Shown here: in pieces, positions 23,965 to 32,028 of the stretch | Layout of the letters: the number at the start of each line of letters is the position of its first letter | Position numbering within the stretch: the first letter of the stretch is position 1 | Origin: JAXIPB01 sp045403155 | Lineage (GTDB): Bacteria > Actinomycetota > Actinomycetes > Mycobacteriales > Micromonosporaceae | Reading direction: 5' to 3' | Assembly: GCA_045403155.1 (NCBI GenBank) | Contig: JAXIPB010000032.1 | Location: forward strand, 1 to 54,511 | DNA: 54,511 nt | Notes under the pieces: model-generated | The model's input: only the letters and a program-made list of their open reading frames with translations | Told to the model about the DNA's origin: nothing | The model's database searches: none | Translations under genes and position numbers: made by a program

Positions 23965-25347
23965 CTAGGATTCGGGCAGGGGATCGCGGGTGAAAACGAA
24001 CGTGGCGATATCCAGCGCTGTTGCCGCGCCGTCCTCGTCGCGGAGCACGTTGAGTACCTCGCCGGCGTTCTCGCCGGTACGGCCGAGCCACCGGTCCGGC
24101 TCCAAGCGAACGAAGCGCCACGCCTCGGCCGCGGGGCGGGTGCCCGTGATGACGAGTTCGGCCCGGCCGGAGTCCCAGCGTGCCTCGAACTCGCGACCCA
24201 TCCACCACCAGCGCCCACACAACAGCTCGATATCGGCCGGAGGCGCAACGCCCGGCCGCCAGATCGCGGGCGATGACGTGGGCTCATTGTCAATGACAGC
24301 ATCCAAGATGGACAGTCCGAGTTGGCCTATCGTCGAGCCGTGAATGGAGTAGGCATTCGCGAATGCCACCACGCCAGTGCTCGAGCCGCGGTGTACGGCC
24401 AGAACGGCAAGATACCCGGGCATCGAGCCGGTGTGTCCGATGTAGATCCGTTCGCCCTTTCGCCATAGTTGCAGACCCAAGCCGTACCCATCGGTCCAGG
24501 CGTCGGGATCCGCGATGACCGCGGGCGAGGCCATTTCGCTGACGATTGCCGCCGACGGGACTGGGTGGTTCGGGGCGGTGGCGTTCGGGGCGGTGGCGTT
24601 CGGGGCGGTGGCGTTCGGGGCGGCGAGCGCGGCGGCCCACCGGGACAGGTCCTGGGCCGTTGACCATAGCTGCCCGGCGGGCGCCATCGCTCCAGCGTCG
24701 TGGCGCGGTTCCTCGCGCAGCGTGTGGTGCCACGGATGAACAACGTATCCGCGCGCGAACGGTTCCTGGGGATCGTAGGTGGTCCGCGCCATGCCCAGCG
24801 GGCGAAGCACCCGCTCTGAGACGGCATCCCACCACGACTCACCGGTCAGCCTCTCGATGAGCCCGCCCAACAGCCCGTAGGCCAGATTCGAGTAGTGGAA
24901 ACGCCCGTACGAGCCGAATGCGAGCTTCTCCGCGGTGATGCCTTCAAGCAATGTGGCCAGGGAGCCACCGGCTGAGCGCTCCCACCAAACCCCATCGGGC
25001 TCGCGCTGCATTCCGGCCGCGTGGGCGAGAAGCTCACGCACGCGCACTCGCCCGACATCCCACGCGACGTCGGCGGCGAGGTGCAGGTACTCGACGAGCG
25101 GGTCGTCCAGGCTCAGCAATCCCTCGTCGCGCAGCCTCAACACGACGGCGGCGGTGAGGCTCTTGGTGATCGAACCGATCCGATACTGCGTGTCGCGATC
25201 GGCCGATGGCACCTCACCCGCCGCGGTTACGTGGGCAACGGTGCCGTCGCGCACTACCGCGGCGATGACAGACGGAACGCGCCCATCGGCCTGGGTACGG
25301 GCGACGAGTTCGTCGACGCGTTTGACGGTGTTCAACGACAGGACCAT
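23965..25347 (-). CDS. Serine beta-lactamase-like hydrolase (class C / DD-peptidase fold)
   Basis: The 460-aa protein has the nucleophile motif SITK (Ser59-Lys62), the tyrosine motif YSN in GRFHYSNLAYG, and HTG in place of KTG (IYIGHTGSMPGY). This combination is typical of beta-lactamase-related esterases, D-aminopeptidases and carboxypeptidases. It has no signal peptide. Between the catalytic lobes is Ala-Pro-Asn-Ala-Thr repeated three times, encoded by 15-bp repeats. The C-terminal 110 residues form a separate domain as in D-aminopeptidase-like proteins. The ATG is only 3 nt after the stop of the C39-like gene, so the pair is probably co-translated. Confidence 0.85.
   Translation of the reverse strand: MVLSLNTVKRVDELVARTQADGRVPSVIAAVVRDGTVAHVTAAGEVPSADRDTQYRIGSITKSLTAAVVLRLRDEGLLSLDDPLVEYLHLAADVAWDVGRVRVRELLAHAAGMQREPDGVWWERSAGGSLATLLEGITAEKLAFGSYGRFHYSNLAYGLLGGLIERLTGESWWDAVSERVLRPLGMARTTYDPQEPFARGYVVHPWHHTLREEPRHDAGAMAPAGQLWSTAQDLSRWAAALAAPNATAPNATAPNATAPNHPVPSAAIVSEMASPAVIADPDAWTDGYGLGLQLWRKGERIYIGHTGSMPGYLAVLAVHRGSSTGVVAFANAYSIHGSTIGQLGLSILDAVIDNEPTSSPAIWRPGVAPPADIELLCGRWWWMGREFEARWDSGRAELVITGTRPAAEAWRFVRLEPDRWLGRTGENAGEVLNVLRDEDGAATALDIATFVFTRDPLPES
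24569..24628 (-). repeat. 15-bp in-frame repeat in the serine hydrolase gene
   Basis: TTCGGGGCGGTGGCG (plus strand) occurs three times exactly and once with changes, encoding Ala-Thr-Ala-Pro-Asn pentapeptides. Identical units imply recent slippage. Confidence 0.9.
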
Positions 25348-25350
25348 CGG

Positions 25351-26628
25351 CTACCAGTTCCAGTTCGGCTGCGCCGGGCGTGGCGGCAGCTCCACGGAGG
25401 ATGGATGAATAATGTAGACGACCCCACCGCTGCCGCCACGCCACGCGTGCTCGAGTTCGTGGCGCCGGTAGACGCGGCGCAGGGTCGCCAGGTCCCGCGC
25501 AGCCGGGTCGTTCACGACGACGTCGCCACCGTCGGTGAATCCGGTGATCACGAGCAGGTGTCCGTTGGAGGTGTATTCGGCGCCGCTGAGGTCGGCCGGA
25601 TTGACCCGAAGCGACGCGACCAGCGGGACACCGCCCCGGATGAACGCCTCCGCCTCGGTGAGGTCGCGCAGCCGGGTGACGAAGGTACGCAGGCCGAAGC
25701 GCGCCGCGTACGCGGCGTTGAACGACCAGTTACCGGCGCCGCGGTACGCGTGGTCCCAGCAGTGCCGGACGGCGTGGTACACGGGCCGGTCCGGGTAATC
25801 GGCCGGAACCCAGGAGAGGGCGTCGCGGTCCGGCCCGGTGCCCCAGTAGGCGAGCACCATGGCCACCGAGGTCGGGCTGCACCAGACCTCACCCCCACCG
25901 CCCCACTCGGGGTAGTGGCCGGCGTGGATGCGCTGCGACAACGTCGGCACGTCGAGCATGTGGCCGGCCCCTGGTCCGGCCGCGCTCGTCGCGGTCGCCG
26001 TCTGAGTAGGGCCCGAGGTCAGGACGCCGGCGTAGGTCAACACCGGGCCGTCGACCGGGTCGCCCGCGAGCGAAGCGTCCGCGAGCGAAGCGTCCGCGAG
26101 TGGGTCGGCTGCGAGCGATTCGGTCGCTGGCCGCAACAGAGTCGTCCGAAGCTGCCATGCGTCTGCACCGCCGGGGATACGCAGCGTGTCGGTCGCGACG
26201 GCGGCGATGTCGCAGGATTCGTCCGGCACCGATGTCGGGTGAATGCTGGTGTCGTGGTCGGCCCATCGGGCCAGCGTCAGAAATCTCGACCACTCGTGCG
26301 TCCGGACGGAACGGGCCCGGGCGGCGACCTCGATCCAGCTCGCCCCCGGCGTCCGTGCGTGCCAGGTCGCGACGAGCTCGGCGAAGGTACCGCGTTGATC
26401 GCCTCCGGCGAAGTTCGAATCCGGCGTGATCTCAGGTGAGGTCCAGGCGCCCTGGACGTAGCTTCGGGAGACAGGCGGCCGGCCGAAAGGGTCGGTGTAT
26501 TCCCGTACCCCGCCTGGAGCGAGCAGCGCCACGCCGGCCGGCGCGGTGCCCGTACCGTCATGGTCACCGGCGGCCAGGGACACCGATCGGTATTCGATCG
26601 GGGCTCGATCCGATCCCGCATGCGCCAT
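25351..26628 (-). CDS. C39-like cysteine peptidase (Peptidase_C39_2)
   Basis: This 425-aa protein ends in a papain-like C39_2 domain: catalytic Cys in EVWCSPTSVAMVLAYWG, His in NGHLLVITGF and Asp in VVVNDPAA. The N-terminal 220 residues are beta-rich, with SYVQGAWTSPEI, DSCDIAAVATDTLRI-like strands and WIEVAARA, and probably form a sugar-binding or jelly-roll module. A loop holds Ala-Asp-Ala-Ser-Leu repeats encoded by 15-bp units. I see no signal peptide at this start, chosen for GGGAG 8-9 nt upstream, although relatives are often exported. It is followed at 3 nt by the serine hydrolase gene. Confidence 0.82.
   Translation of the reverse strand: MAHAGSDRAPIEYRSVSLAAGDHDGTGTAPAGVALLAPGGVREYTDPFGRPPVSRSYVQGAWTSPEITPDSNFAGGDQRGTFAELVATWHARTPGASWIEVAARARSVRTHEWSRFLTLARWADHDTSIHPTSVPDESCDIAAVATDTLRIPGGADAWQLRTTLLRPATESLAADPLADASLADASLAGDPVDGPVLTYAGVLTSGPTQTATATSAAGPGAGHMLDVPTLSQRIHAGHYPEWGGGGEVWCSPTSVAMVLAYWGTGPDRDALSWVPADYPDRPVYHAVRHCWDHAYRGAGNWSFNAAYAARFGLRTFVTRLRDLTEAEAFIRGGVPLVASLRVNPADLSGAEYTSNGHLLVITGFTDGGDVVVNDPAARDLATLRRVYRRHELEHAWRGGSGGVVYIIHPSSVELPPRPAQPNWNW
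26066..26110 (-). repeat. 15-bp in-frame repeat in the C39-like peptidase gene
   Basis: GCGAGCGAAGCGTCC occurs twice exactly, with a degraded third unit, encoding Leu-Ala-Asp-Ala-Ser type pentapeptides. Confidence 0.8.
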
Positions 26629-26737
26629 GCGCGCCGCTCCCTTCTTCCAACGGCAGGTCCGCAACCTAGCTTGCCTGCCCGACTCGCCGGATTTGCCAGG
26701 GTCGCCGGTACTCGACTCGGCGTGACACGATTGACGT

Positions 26738-27160
26738 GTGCCCGTCATCTGGCTTCTCGCCGGCGTTCTGCTCGCTGTCGCCGAGCTCTTCACACTGGAC
26801 TTCGTGTTGATCATGCTCGCGGGTGGCGCCTTCGCCGCCGCCGCGGTGGGCTTGATCGCGCCGGTGCCGATCCAGGTCCTGGTCTTCGCCGTCGTCTCGG
26901 GCCTTGGCGTCTTCGCCGTCCGGCCGGCCATCAAGCGGCATATCCATAAGGGAGCCGAGCCGGCGGTGATGGGCCTGGACGCCATCGAGGGCGCGGAGGC
27001 AACCGTCGTGGAGCAGGTCGGAGAGGACCGCGGTATGGTCAAGATCGGTGGCGAGCTGTGGCGGGCGCGCCCGTATGATGCCACACAGGTCATTGACGCC
27101 GGCGTGCTCGTTCGTGTGGTCGAGGTCAAGGGCGCCACCGCGTTGGTGTGGAAGGAATAG
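26738..27160 (+). CDS. NfeD-family membrane protein
   Basis: The 140-aa short NfeD protein has three closely spaced hydrophobic segments (about residues 3-60), then a soluble OB-fold domain beginning AIEGAEATVVEQVGEDRGMVKIGGELW. Such proteins work with SPFH/stomatin proteins, as the gene order here shows: the next start is 3 nt after the stop. The pair corresponds to Rv1487-Rv1488. The start is a GTG without a clear ribosome site, so a leaderless message is possible. Confidence 0.88.
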   Translation: MPVIWLLAGVLLAVAELFTLDFVLIMLAGGAFAAAAVGLIAPVPIQVLVFAVVSGLGVFAVRPAIKRHIHKGAEPAVMGLDAIEGAEATVVEQVGEDRGMVKIGGELWRARPYDATQVIDAGVLVRVVEVKGATALVWKE

Positions 27161-27163
27161 TCG

Positions 27164-28300
27164 ATGGATCCGTTTGAGATCTTCATCTGGGTGCTGGTTG
27201 CGGGAATCGCGCTCGTCGTGGTGGTGACCCTGACGCGGGCTGTCCGGGTGGTGCCACAGCAACGGATGGACGTGGTGGAACGGCTGGGCAAGTACCAGCG
27301 GACGCTGCGCCCCGGACTGAATCTCCTGGTTCCGTTCATCGACGCGGTACGCACCAAAGTGGACATGCGCGAGCAGGTGGTGAGCTTCCCGCCCCAACCG
27401 GTGATCACCTCCGACAACCTGGTCGTGTCGATCGACACCGTCCTCTACTTCAAGGTGGTCGATCCGGTCCGGGCGACATACGAGATCGCCAACTTCCTGC
27501 AGGCGATCGAGCAGCTGACCGTCACTACCCTGCGTAACGTGATCGGCTCGTTCGACCTGGAGAAGGCGCTGACGAGCCGCGAAGAGATCAACCGCCACCT
27601 CTCCGGCGTGCTGGATGAGACGACCGGACGCTGGGGCATCAAGGTCACCCGGGTCGAGATCAAGGCGATCGAGCCGCCGCCGAGCATCCGCGATTCGATG
27701 GAGAAGCAGATGCGAGCCGAGCGGGACCGGCGCGCCGCGATCCTCAACGCCGAGGGTGTGAAGCAGTCACAGATCCTCACCGCTGAGGGCGACAAGCAGG
27801 CCACCGTGTTGCGCGCCGACGGTGACCGGCAGGCCCGAATCCTGCAGGCAGACGGACAGGCGAAGGCCATCAGTACCGTGTTCGGCGCGATCCACGCGGC
27901 CAACGCGGACTCGAAGGTGATGGCGTACCAGTACCTGCAGGCGCTGCCGCAGATCGCCGCCGGAGCCTCCAACAAGATCTGGATCGTCCCGGCCGAGCTG
28001 ACCAAGGCGCTCGAGGGCATCAGCGGCGCCTTCGGCGGTTTAGGCCTCGCGCCGGCGCGGGAGGGCGAGGAGGCGTTCGCGCCGACGACGGATCCCGAGG
28101 CCGCCAAGGAGGCGCTCGCCGCAGCTGAAGAGGCGGCCGCCACGGCAGCGGCCGCCGCCGCCGTCGCCGCGGCCGAGGGGCAGAAGGGTCTGCCCCCGGC
28201 ACCGGGCGCCGCTCCCAGCGAGATTCTCGGTCAGCAAGCGCAGACCGACCCCATACCGCAAGCCCAGCCCGAGCGAGGTTCGGAGCCCGAGCCGCGTTGA
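27164..28300 (+). CDS. SPFH/stomatin-family membrane protein
   Basis: The 378-aa protein has one N-terminal membrane span (about residues 5-26), the stomatin segment RVVPQQRMDVVERLGKYQRT, VDMREQVVSFPPQPVIT, and a long coiled-coil-forming region with the KQSQILTAEGDKQATVLRADGDRQ motif. The C-terminus is Ala-rich. These proteins assemble into ring-like membrane microdomain scaffolds and help quality control together with NfeD partners. It is the last gene of the two-gene unit. Confidence 0.9.
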   Translation: MDPFEIFIWVLVAGIALVVVVTLTRAVRVVPQQRMDVVERLGKYQRTLRPGLNLLVPFIDAVRTKVDMREQVVSFPPQPVITSDNLVVSIDTVLYFKVVDPVRATYEIANFLQAIEQLTVTTLRNVIGSFDLEKALTSREEINRHLSGVLDETTGRWGIKVTRVEIKAIEPPPSIRDSMEKQMRAERDRRAAILNAEGVKQSQILTAEGDKQATVLRADGDRQARILQADGQAKAISTVFGAIHAANADSKVMAYQYLQALPQIAAGASNKIWIVPAELTKALEGISGAFGGLGLAPAREGEEAFAPTTDPEAAKEALAAAEEAAATAAAAAAVAAAEGQKGLPPAPGAAPSEILGQQAQTDPIPQAQPERGSEPEPR

Positions 28301-28402
28301 TCGCCTGACGAGAAGGTCTCGGCCAAATCCGGCAACTTCGTGTGAGCCACCCCGGCCCCTGCCACGATCTGTGATGGAGGCCGGGTGACGTTTCCGGCGG
28401 CA

Positions 28403-28454
28403 CACATCGCCTTCGCCGGAGGCGATCAATGCGCCGCCTTCGCCGGAGGCGATC
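28403..28454. repeat. Tandem short hairpin repeat, two copies
   Basis: CGCCTTCGCCGGAGGCGATCAA occurs twice in tandem, separated by 5 bp. Each unit can fold as CGCCT against AGGCG. The pair lies in the 185-bp gap between the SPFH gene and the next membrane protein gene and may terminate or attenuate transcription. Confidence 0.6.
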
Positions 28455-28485
28455 AAAGGGGCAATGCGGGGGGCGGACAAAGAAG

Positions 28486-29553
28486 ATGGCACGCGCGCAC
28501 AAAAAGGCGGGGGCGGACGGGCACACGACGATCAACGGCAAGGTCGTTTCTGATCCGCGGATAACTCGAATCGCGGCCGACGTGACGGCCGACGGCGCGG
28601 TCGCTGAGGCAGCGGGGCCTCCAGCGGCGCAGCCGCCGCCGGACCCCCCGGCCGGGTCCACCGCGCGGGCGGTAGCGGTCGATGCAAATCAGGGGCCGGC
28701 CGCAGACCCCTTCGCGGATCCCCGCTTTGACCACCTGTACTCCGACACCGCGTACGGGATTGATCCTTACGCCCATGACCGGAACGTGGACGCCTCCGGC
28801 CGCGCCGCTGACCAGGGCGAGCGGCGCACCTACGTGTACGACCTTCATGAGATTCCGTTGATCGAGATGGGTGCCGCGGTTGAGGCGCCGCATGACACCG
28901 CGGATGCGGCGTGGGCCCGATCGATACGTCGGTTCGCCCGCGCGGTCGTGTGGGCGGTGCCTGGTGCGGCGTTCAGCTTCGCCCTGGCCGGGGTATGGGG
29001 TTGGCCGACCCCCCACGGCGGCCCCACCGGGCAGTCGGGCGGCACGTGGCTCGTCGTGACGGTGCTCGGCCTCGTGCTTGGATTGCTCGGCATGATCGCA
29101 CTGGCCGCGCTTCTGGTTCCGACGCCCGGCCGGCGTTGGGCGTTGACTGCCTTGATCATGTCGCTCTTGGGAACGGTCCTTCTCGCGCCGATGCTCGGGG
29201 TAATCGGACTGGCTCGTCCGTCGGTCACCAGCGTCACGCGTGAGATCACCGCGGGGACGGCCGCGACCCTTGAGGCGGGTTTCTTCGACGGAGATGTCAG
29301 TCGATGGCTCGGCGTCTGGGGCCTCATCCTGCTGGCGCTTGGATGGTTCGCGCTCGGATGTGCCGTCCTCGCCTCGCGCATGCTCAACCGGGCTGACGGG
29401 TGGTTGATGCTCCTCGCGGTCGCGGTGGCGATCGCCGCGGCGTACCTCTCCTGGCAGTTCCTGCTCGTCATCGCCGCCATGGTTCTGTTGGCCTCCGGCC
29501 TCGGCCTGGCCTGGACAGCCTCGCGCCTCACGCCCGACGGCGGCCCGCCGTAG
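28486..29553 (+). CDS. Multi-span membrane protein of unknown function
   Basis: This 355-aa protein has a polar N-terminal 160 residues with TYVYDLHEIPLIEMG, then about six hydrophobic segments between residues 165 and 345. I recognise no family. The start ATG at 28486 is chosen because the sequence before it is a hairpin repeat rather than coding; only AGAAG precedes it. The last codons are inside a 45-bp tandem repeat that continues beyond the stop. No operon partner is evident. Confidence 0.7.
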   Translation: MARAHKKAGADGHTTINGKVVSDPRITRIAADVTADGAVAEAAGPPAAQPPPDPPAGSTARAVAVDANQGPAADPFADPRFDHLYSDTAYGIDPYAHDRNVDASGRAADQGERRTYVYDLHEIPLIEMGAAVEAPHDTADAAWARSIRRFARAVVWAVPGAAFSFALAGVWGWPTPHGGPTGQSGGTWLVVTVLGLVLGLLGMIALAALLVPTPGRRWALTALIMSLLGTVLLAPMLGVIGLARPSVTSVTREITAGTAATLEAGFFDGDVSRWLGVWGLILLALGWFALGCAVLASRMLNRADGWLMLLAVAVAIAAAYLSWQFLLVIAAMVLLASGLGLAWTASRLTPDGGPP

Positions 29554-29650
29554 CCCCACGGCGGCCGCCAAACGAGGCCCGACGGCGGCCCGCGGTAGCC
29601 CCACGGCGGCCCGCCAAACGGGGCCAGACGGCGGCCCGCCAAACGGGCTG
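29533..29650. repeat. 45-bp tandem repeat spanning a gene end
   Basis: Units beginning CCCGACGGCGGCCCGC start at 29533 and 29578, and a shorter one (CCAGACGG) at 29624. Each contains GTAGCCCCACGGCGG or a deletion of it, and CCGCCAAACG. The first unit encodes the last seven codons and the stop of the membrane protein. Confidence 0.85.
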
Positions 29651-29684
29651 CAAGCCTGATCTTGGGGCAAGTGTCCGATCTCGG

Positions 29685-29750
29685 GGCAAGTGTTTGAGAC
29701 TCGCCCTGTTTCCGAGCGCAGGACCGGGCGAGTGTTGAAGAGTCGCGCTG
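29685..29750. repeat. GCAAGTGT hairpin element, copy A5
   Basis: GGCAAGTGTTTGAGACTCGCCC and a second half GGGCGAGTGTTGAAGAGTCGC match the dispersed hairpin family, with weaker outer arms than the other copies. Confidence 0.6.
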
Positions 29751-29777
29751 ATCATGCGTCGAACGGGCGGCCGGGAG

Positions 29778-29820
29778 TTATCCACAGGCCTCGAGGCTGC
29801 ATGATCGCTTGCTATCCACA
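29778..29820 (+). promoter_or_regulatory. DnaA-box-like pair
   Basis: TTATCCACA at 29778-29786 equals the classical DnaA box, and CTATCCACA at 29812-29820 differs by one base. They stand 40-80 bp before the DUF559-type gene. DnaA binding is inference from the motif only. Confidence 0.35.
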
Positions 29821-29860
29821 GGGGGTTCCGGCCGCGGCGTCGTTGCATCAGGCTTGATCT

Positions 29861-30715
29861 ATGGCAATGGACGTGCGGCGGCCGGAAGCGTTGTCCTGGC
29901 AGGTGTTTCGCGGCAGCGACGCCGTCGACAAGGGCCTTCTGGCACCCAAGGCGCTGCGCGGCCGCGGACGGATTCGGCTGCGATACGACGTGTACGCGGA
30001 CTTCCCGCTCGAGCGTGATTATCGGCTGGCGTGCCAGGCGGCCGCGCTTGTCCTTCCGCCCGCCGCTGTGATCACCGGCCGATCGGCCGCGCTCCTGCAT
30101 GGAGTCGACCACGCGGCGTCCTTTGCCGACCCCGTCCATGTCACCGTTCCGCGGTCCGCCCCGCTCGGCCCGCGAAACGGGCTCATTGTCCACCGCACCG
30201 ACCTGGAGCCGGCCGACATCGAACGGCTCGAATGGTGTCAGTTGAGCACGGTGGCACGCACGGCTTGGGACGTGGCCGGCTGGCACGATCTTGTGATCTC
30301 CGTCCCGATCGTTGACGTCATGCTCCGCAATGGACTGGTCGATCCGTCCGACCTGGAGAAGCTTGCCGCGCGGCGTGACGGCCGACGCGGTGGCCGCATG
30401 GCGCAGCGCGCCGTCACGCTCGCGGACGGTGGGGCGCAGTCACCGCCCGAGTCCGTGTTGCGCGTCCGGTTGGTCCTGAAAGGACTGCCCGTGCCGGTCG
30501 CTCAATGGTCGGTTGCACTCCCATCCGGCGTCGTATTTCACCCGGATCTTGCGTGGCCGGAGTACAAGGTCGCCGTCGAGTACGACGGCCTCTGGCACGC
30601 GTCGGCCGACCAGTTTCACCGCGACCGACGCCGACTCAACCAACTCGTCGCCGCCGGCTGGATCGTGTTGCACGTGACCAGCGAGCGAATGCGGAGCGAC
30701 TTCGCGGCTTCGTGA
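29861..30715 (+). CDS. AbiEi/DUF559-type protein with C-terminal Vsr-like nuclease fold, shifted C-terminus
   Basis: The 284-aa protein has an N-terminal region resembling the AbiEi-like 'transcriptional regulator' domain (ITGRSAALLHG, LSTVARTAWDVA) and a C-terminal DUF559 fold: FHPDLAWPEYKVAVEYDGLWH, FHRDRRRLNQLVAAGW, VLHVTSERM. Asp and Glu in DLAWPEYKVAVEYDG are placed like the Vsr endonuclease active site. At 30705-30712 the frame ends in SDFAAS. A one-base shift would instead read GFVKEVRDALRSRGW, typical of this family's end, so a recent frameshift is likely. It may still be active. It belongs to a type often multiplied in actinomycete genomes. Confidence 0.75.
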   Translation: MAMDVRRPEALSWQVFRGSDAVDKGLLAPKALRGRGRIRLRYDVYADFPLERDYRLACQAAALVLPPAAVITGRSAALLHGVDHAASFADPVHVTVPRSAPLGPRNGLIVHRTDLEPADIERLEWCQLSTVARTAWDVAGWHDLVISVPIVDVMLRNGLVDPSDLEKLAARRDGRRGGRMAQRAVTLADGGAQSPPESVLRVRLVLKGLPVPVAQWSVALPSGVVFHPDLAWPEYKVAVEYDGLWHASADQFHRDRRRLNQLVAAGWIVLHVTSERMRSDFAAS

Positions 30716-30801
30716 AAGAGGTTCGCGACGCGCTGCGGTCGCGCGGCTGGCGGCCGGCGTGATGACGTGCGCGACGGCTCCGGAGGGTGCGAGTGGGCTC
30801 G

Positions 30802-31587
30802 TCAGCGGCAGAGTTCCCAGAACGCGACCGCCGCCGCCGCCGCGACGTTGAGGGAGTCCACCCCCCGTCGCATCGGTATTACCACGCGCGCCTGCGCGTG
30901 ACGCATCGCTGGTGGCGAGATCCCGGACCCCTCCGCGCCGAGCATCAGGGCGGGCCGGCGGCGCTGCTCGTCGGATAGCTGCTGAATCGGTATGGCGTCC
31001 ACGGCCGGGGTTAGCGCGAGTACCGAGAATCCCGCCTCTCGAACCGAACTCAACGCCGAGGGCCACGGCTCGAGCTTCGCGTACGGGACAGCGAACACCT
31101 CACCCATGCTCACGCGCACGCTGCGGCGGTAAAGCGGATCCGCGCATGACGGAGAGAGGAGCACCGCGTCCATTCCGAGCGCCGCCGCGCCGCGGAACAC
31201 CGCCCCGACGTTGGTGTGGTTGTTGACATCCTCGAGAATCGCGACCCGCTGGGCCGTGCCGAGCACCTCCGCGGCCGTCGGAAGCGGGCGCCGGAGGAAC
31301 GACGCGAGCACGCCTCGATGGACGTGGAATCCGGTCACCCGCTCAAGTAGGTCCTGGCCAGCTGCGTAGACGGGTGCGTCGCCGACGTCGGCGTCCTCGA
31401 TCTGGTCGACCCTCTTGGCGTCGACGAGCACCGATCGAGCGCGGTACCCGGCTCGCAGCGCCCGCCGCAGAACGAGCTCTCCCTCGGCGATGAACAGACC
31501 GTGGGGCGCCTCGAACTTGGTCCGCAGGGCGACATCGGTCAACGCCCGGTAATCGGCCAGTCGTGGGTCGAGCGGGTCGGTGATCAT
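30802..31587 (-). CDS. SpoU/TrmH-family RNA 2'-O-methyltransferase
   Basis: The 261-aa protein has the SPOUT fold: an N-terminal substrate-binding domain (LADYRALTDVALRTK, FIAEGELVLRRALRAG) and the knot motifs LEDVNNHTNVGAVFRGAAALG (motif 1 with the catalytic Asn and Arg), LMLGAEGSGIS and VVIPMRRGVDSLNVAAAAAV. It methylates a ribose in rRNA or tRNA; the site cannot be predicted. The ATG at 31587 is favoured by family length, although the ribosome site (GCAGAG) is weak. A GCAAGTGT hairpin lies 60 bp upstream. Confidence 0.88.
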   Translation of the reverse strand: MITDPLDPRLADYRALTDVALRTKFEAPHGLFIAEGELVLRRALRAGYRARSVLVDAKRVDQIEDADVGDAPVYAAGQDLLERVTGFHVHRGVLASFLRRPLPTAAEVLGTAQRVAILEDVNNHTNVGAVFRGAAALGMDAVLLSPSCADPLYRRSVRVSMGEVFAVPYAKLEPWPSALSSVREAGFSVLALTPAVDAIPIQQLSDEQRRRPALMLGAEGSGISPPAMRHAQARVVIPMRRGVDSLNVAAAAAVAFWELCR

Positions 31588-31646
31588 CTCTGCGGCGCGC
31601 ACGCGGTCGATTCTCTCGCGATGTGCGTGACCCGCCAGATGATCAT

Positions 31647-31709
31647 CGCAAGTGTTCATGAGTCGCCCGCTGCGCCCGCGCTGAACCGGGCGAGTGTTGG
31701 ACACTTGCG
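31647..31709. repeat. GCAAGTGT hairpin element, copy A2 (best copy)
   Basis: Perfect outer arms CGCAAGTGT (31647) and ACACTTGCG (31701) enclose inner arms GCCCG and CGGGC. This is the most symmetrical member of the family. Confidence 0.85.
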
Positions 31710-31861
31710 TGGCGCGGCGGGGACTGCGGGGACTGCGACGCGGCGGGGTCTGCGACGGGGCGGGGACGGCGGGGCGGCGGGGACTGCGACGTGGCGGGGA
31801 CTGCGGGGCGGCGGGGACTGCGGGGCGGCTGGGCGGCGGGGCGGCGGGGACGGCGCGGGGA
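31708..31861 (+). repeat. G-rich degenerate tandem repeat
   Basis: Variants of GCGGCGGGGACTGCG and GGGGCGGCGGGG repeat for about 150 bp with many runs of three or four G on the plus strand. Such a tract could form G-quadruplexes. No open reading frame with codon bias covers it. Confidence 0.75.
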
Positions 31862-32028
31862 GCCGTTCGGGCGTGTCGCGTGTCCAGGAGAGACCCTTGC
31901 GCGCCGTGGCAGCGCACGACGGATCCACGCGCCGCGTTTGCGCAGGTCACAGGCATAATTGCGGCGCGCAGGCCGCCCGTCGAAGTGATCTTCGCCAGAT
32001 AACATTTTGGCAGATCTCGCCGACGCCC

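Larger units (their letters stand above)
29554..29860. other. Repeat-rich intergenic region
   Basis: Besides the 45-bp repeats, this 307-bp gap has a GCAAGTGT-type hairpin (29685-29750), an arm pair GATCATGC/GCATGATC (29750 and 29799) like a relic of the GATCATGA element, and TTATCCACA at 29778 with CTATCCACA at 29812. No gene or RNA is seen. Confidence 0.6.

Noticed and set aside
30505..30762. Separate small gene overlapping the DUF559-type gene
   Set aside because: Only its last 18 residues look like protein, and they fit as the shifted C-terminus of the DUF559-type protein.
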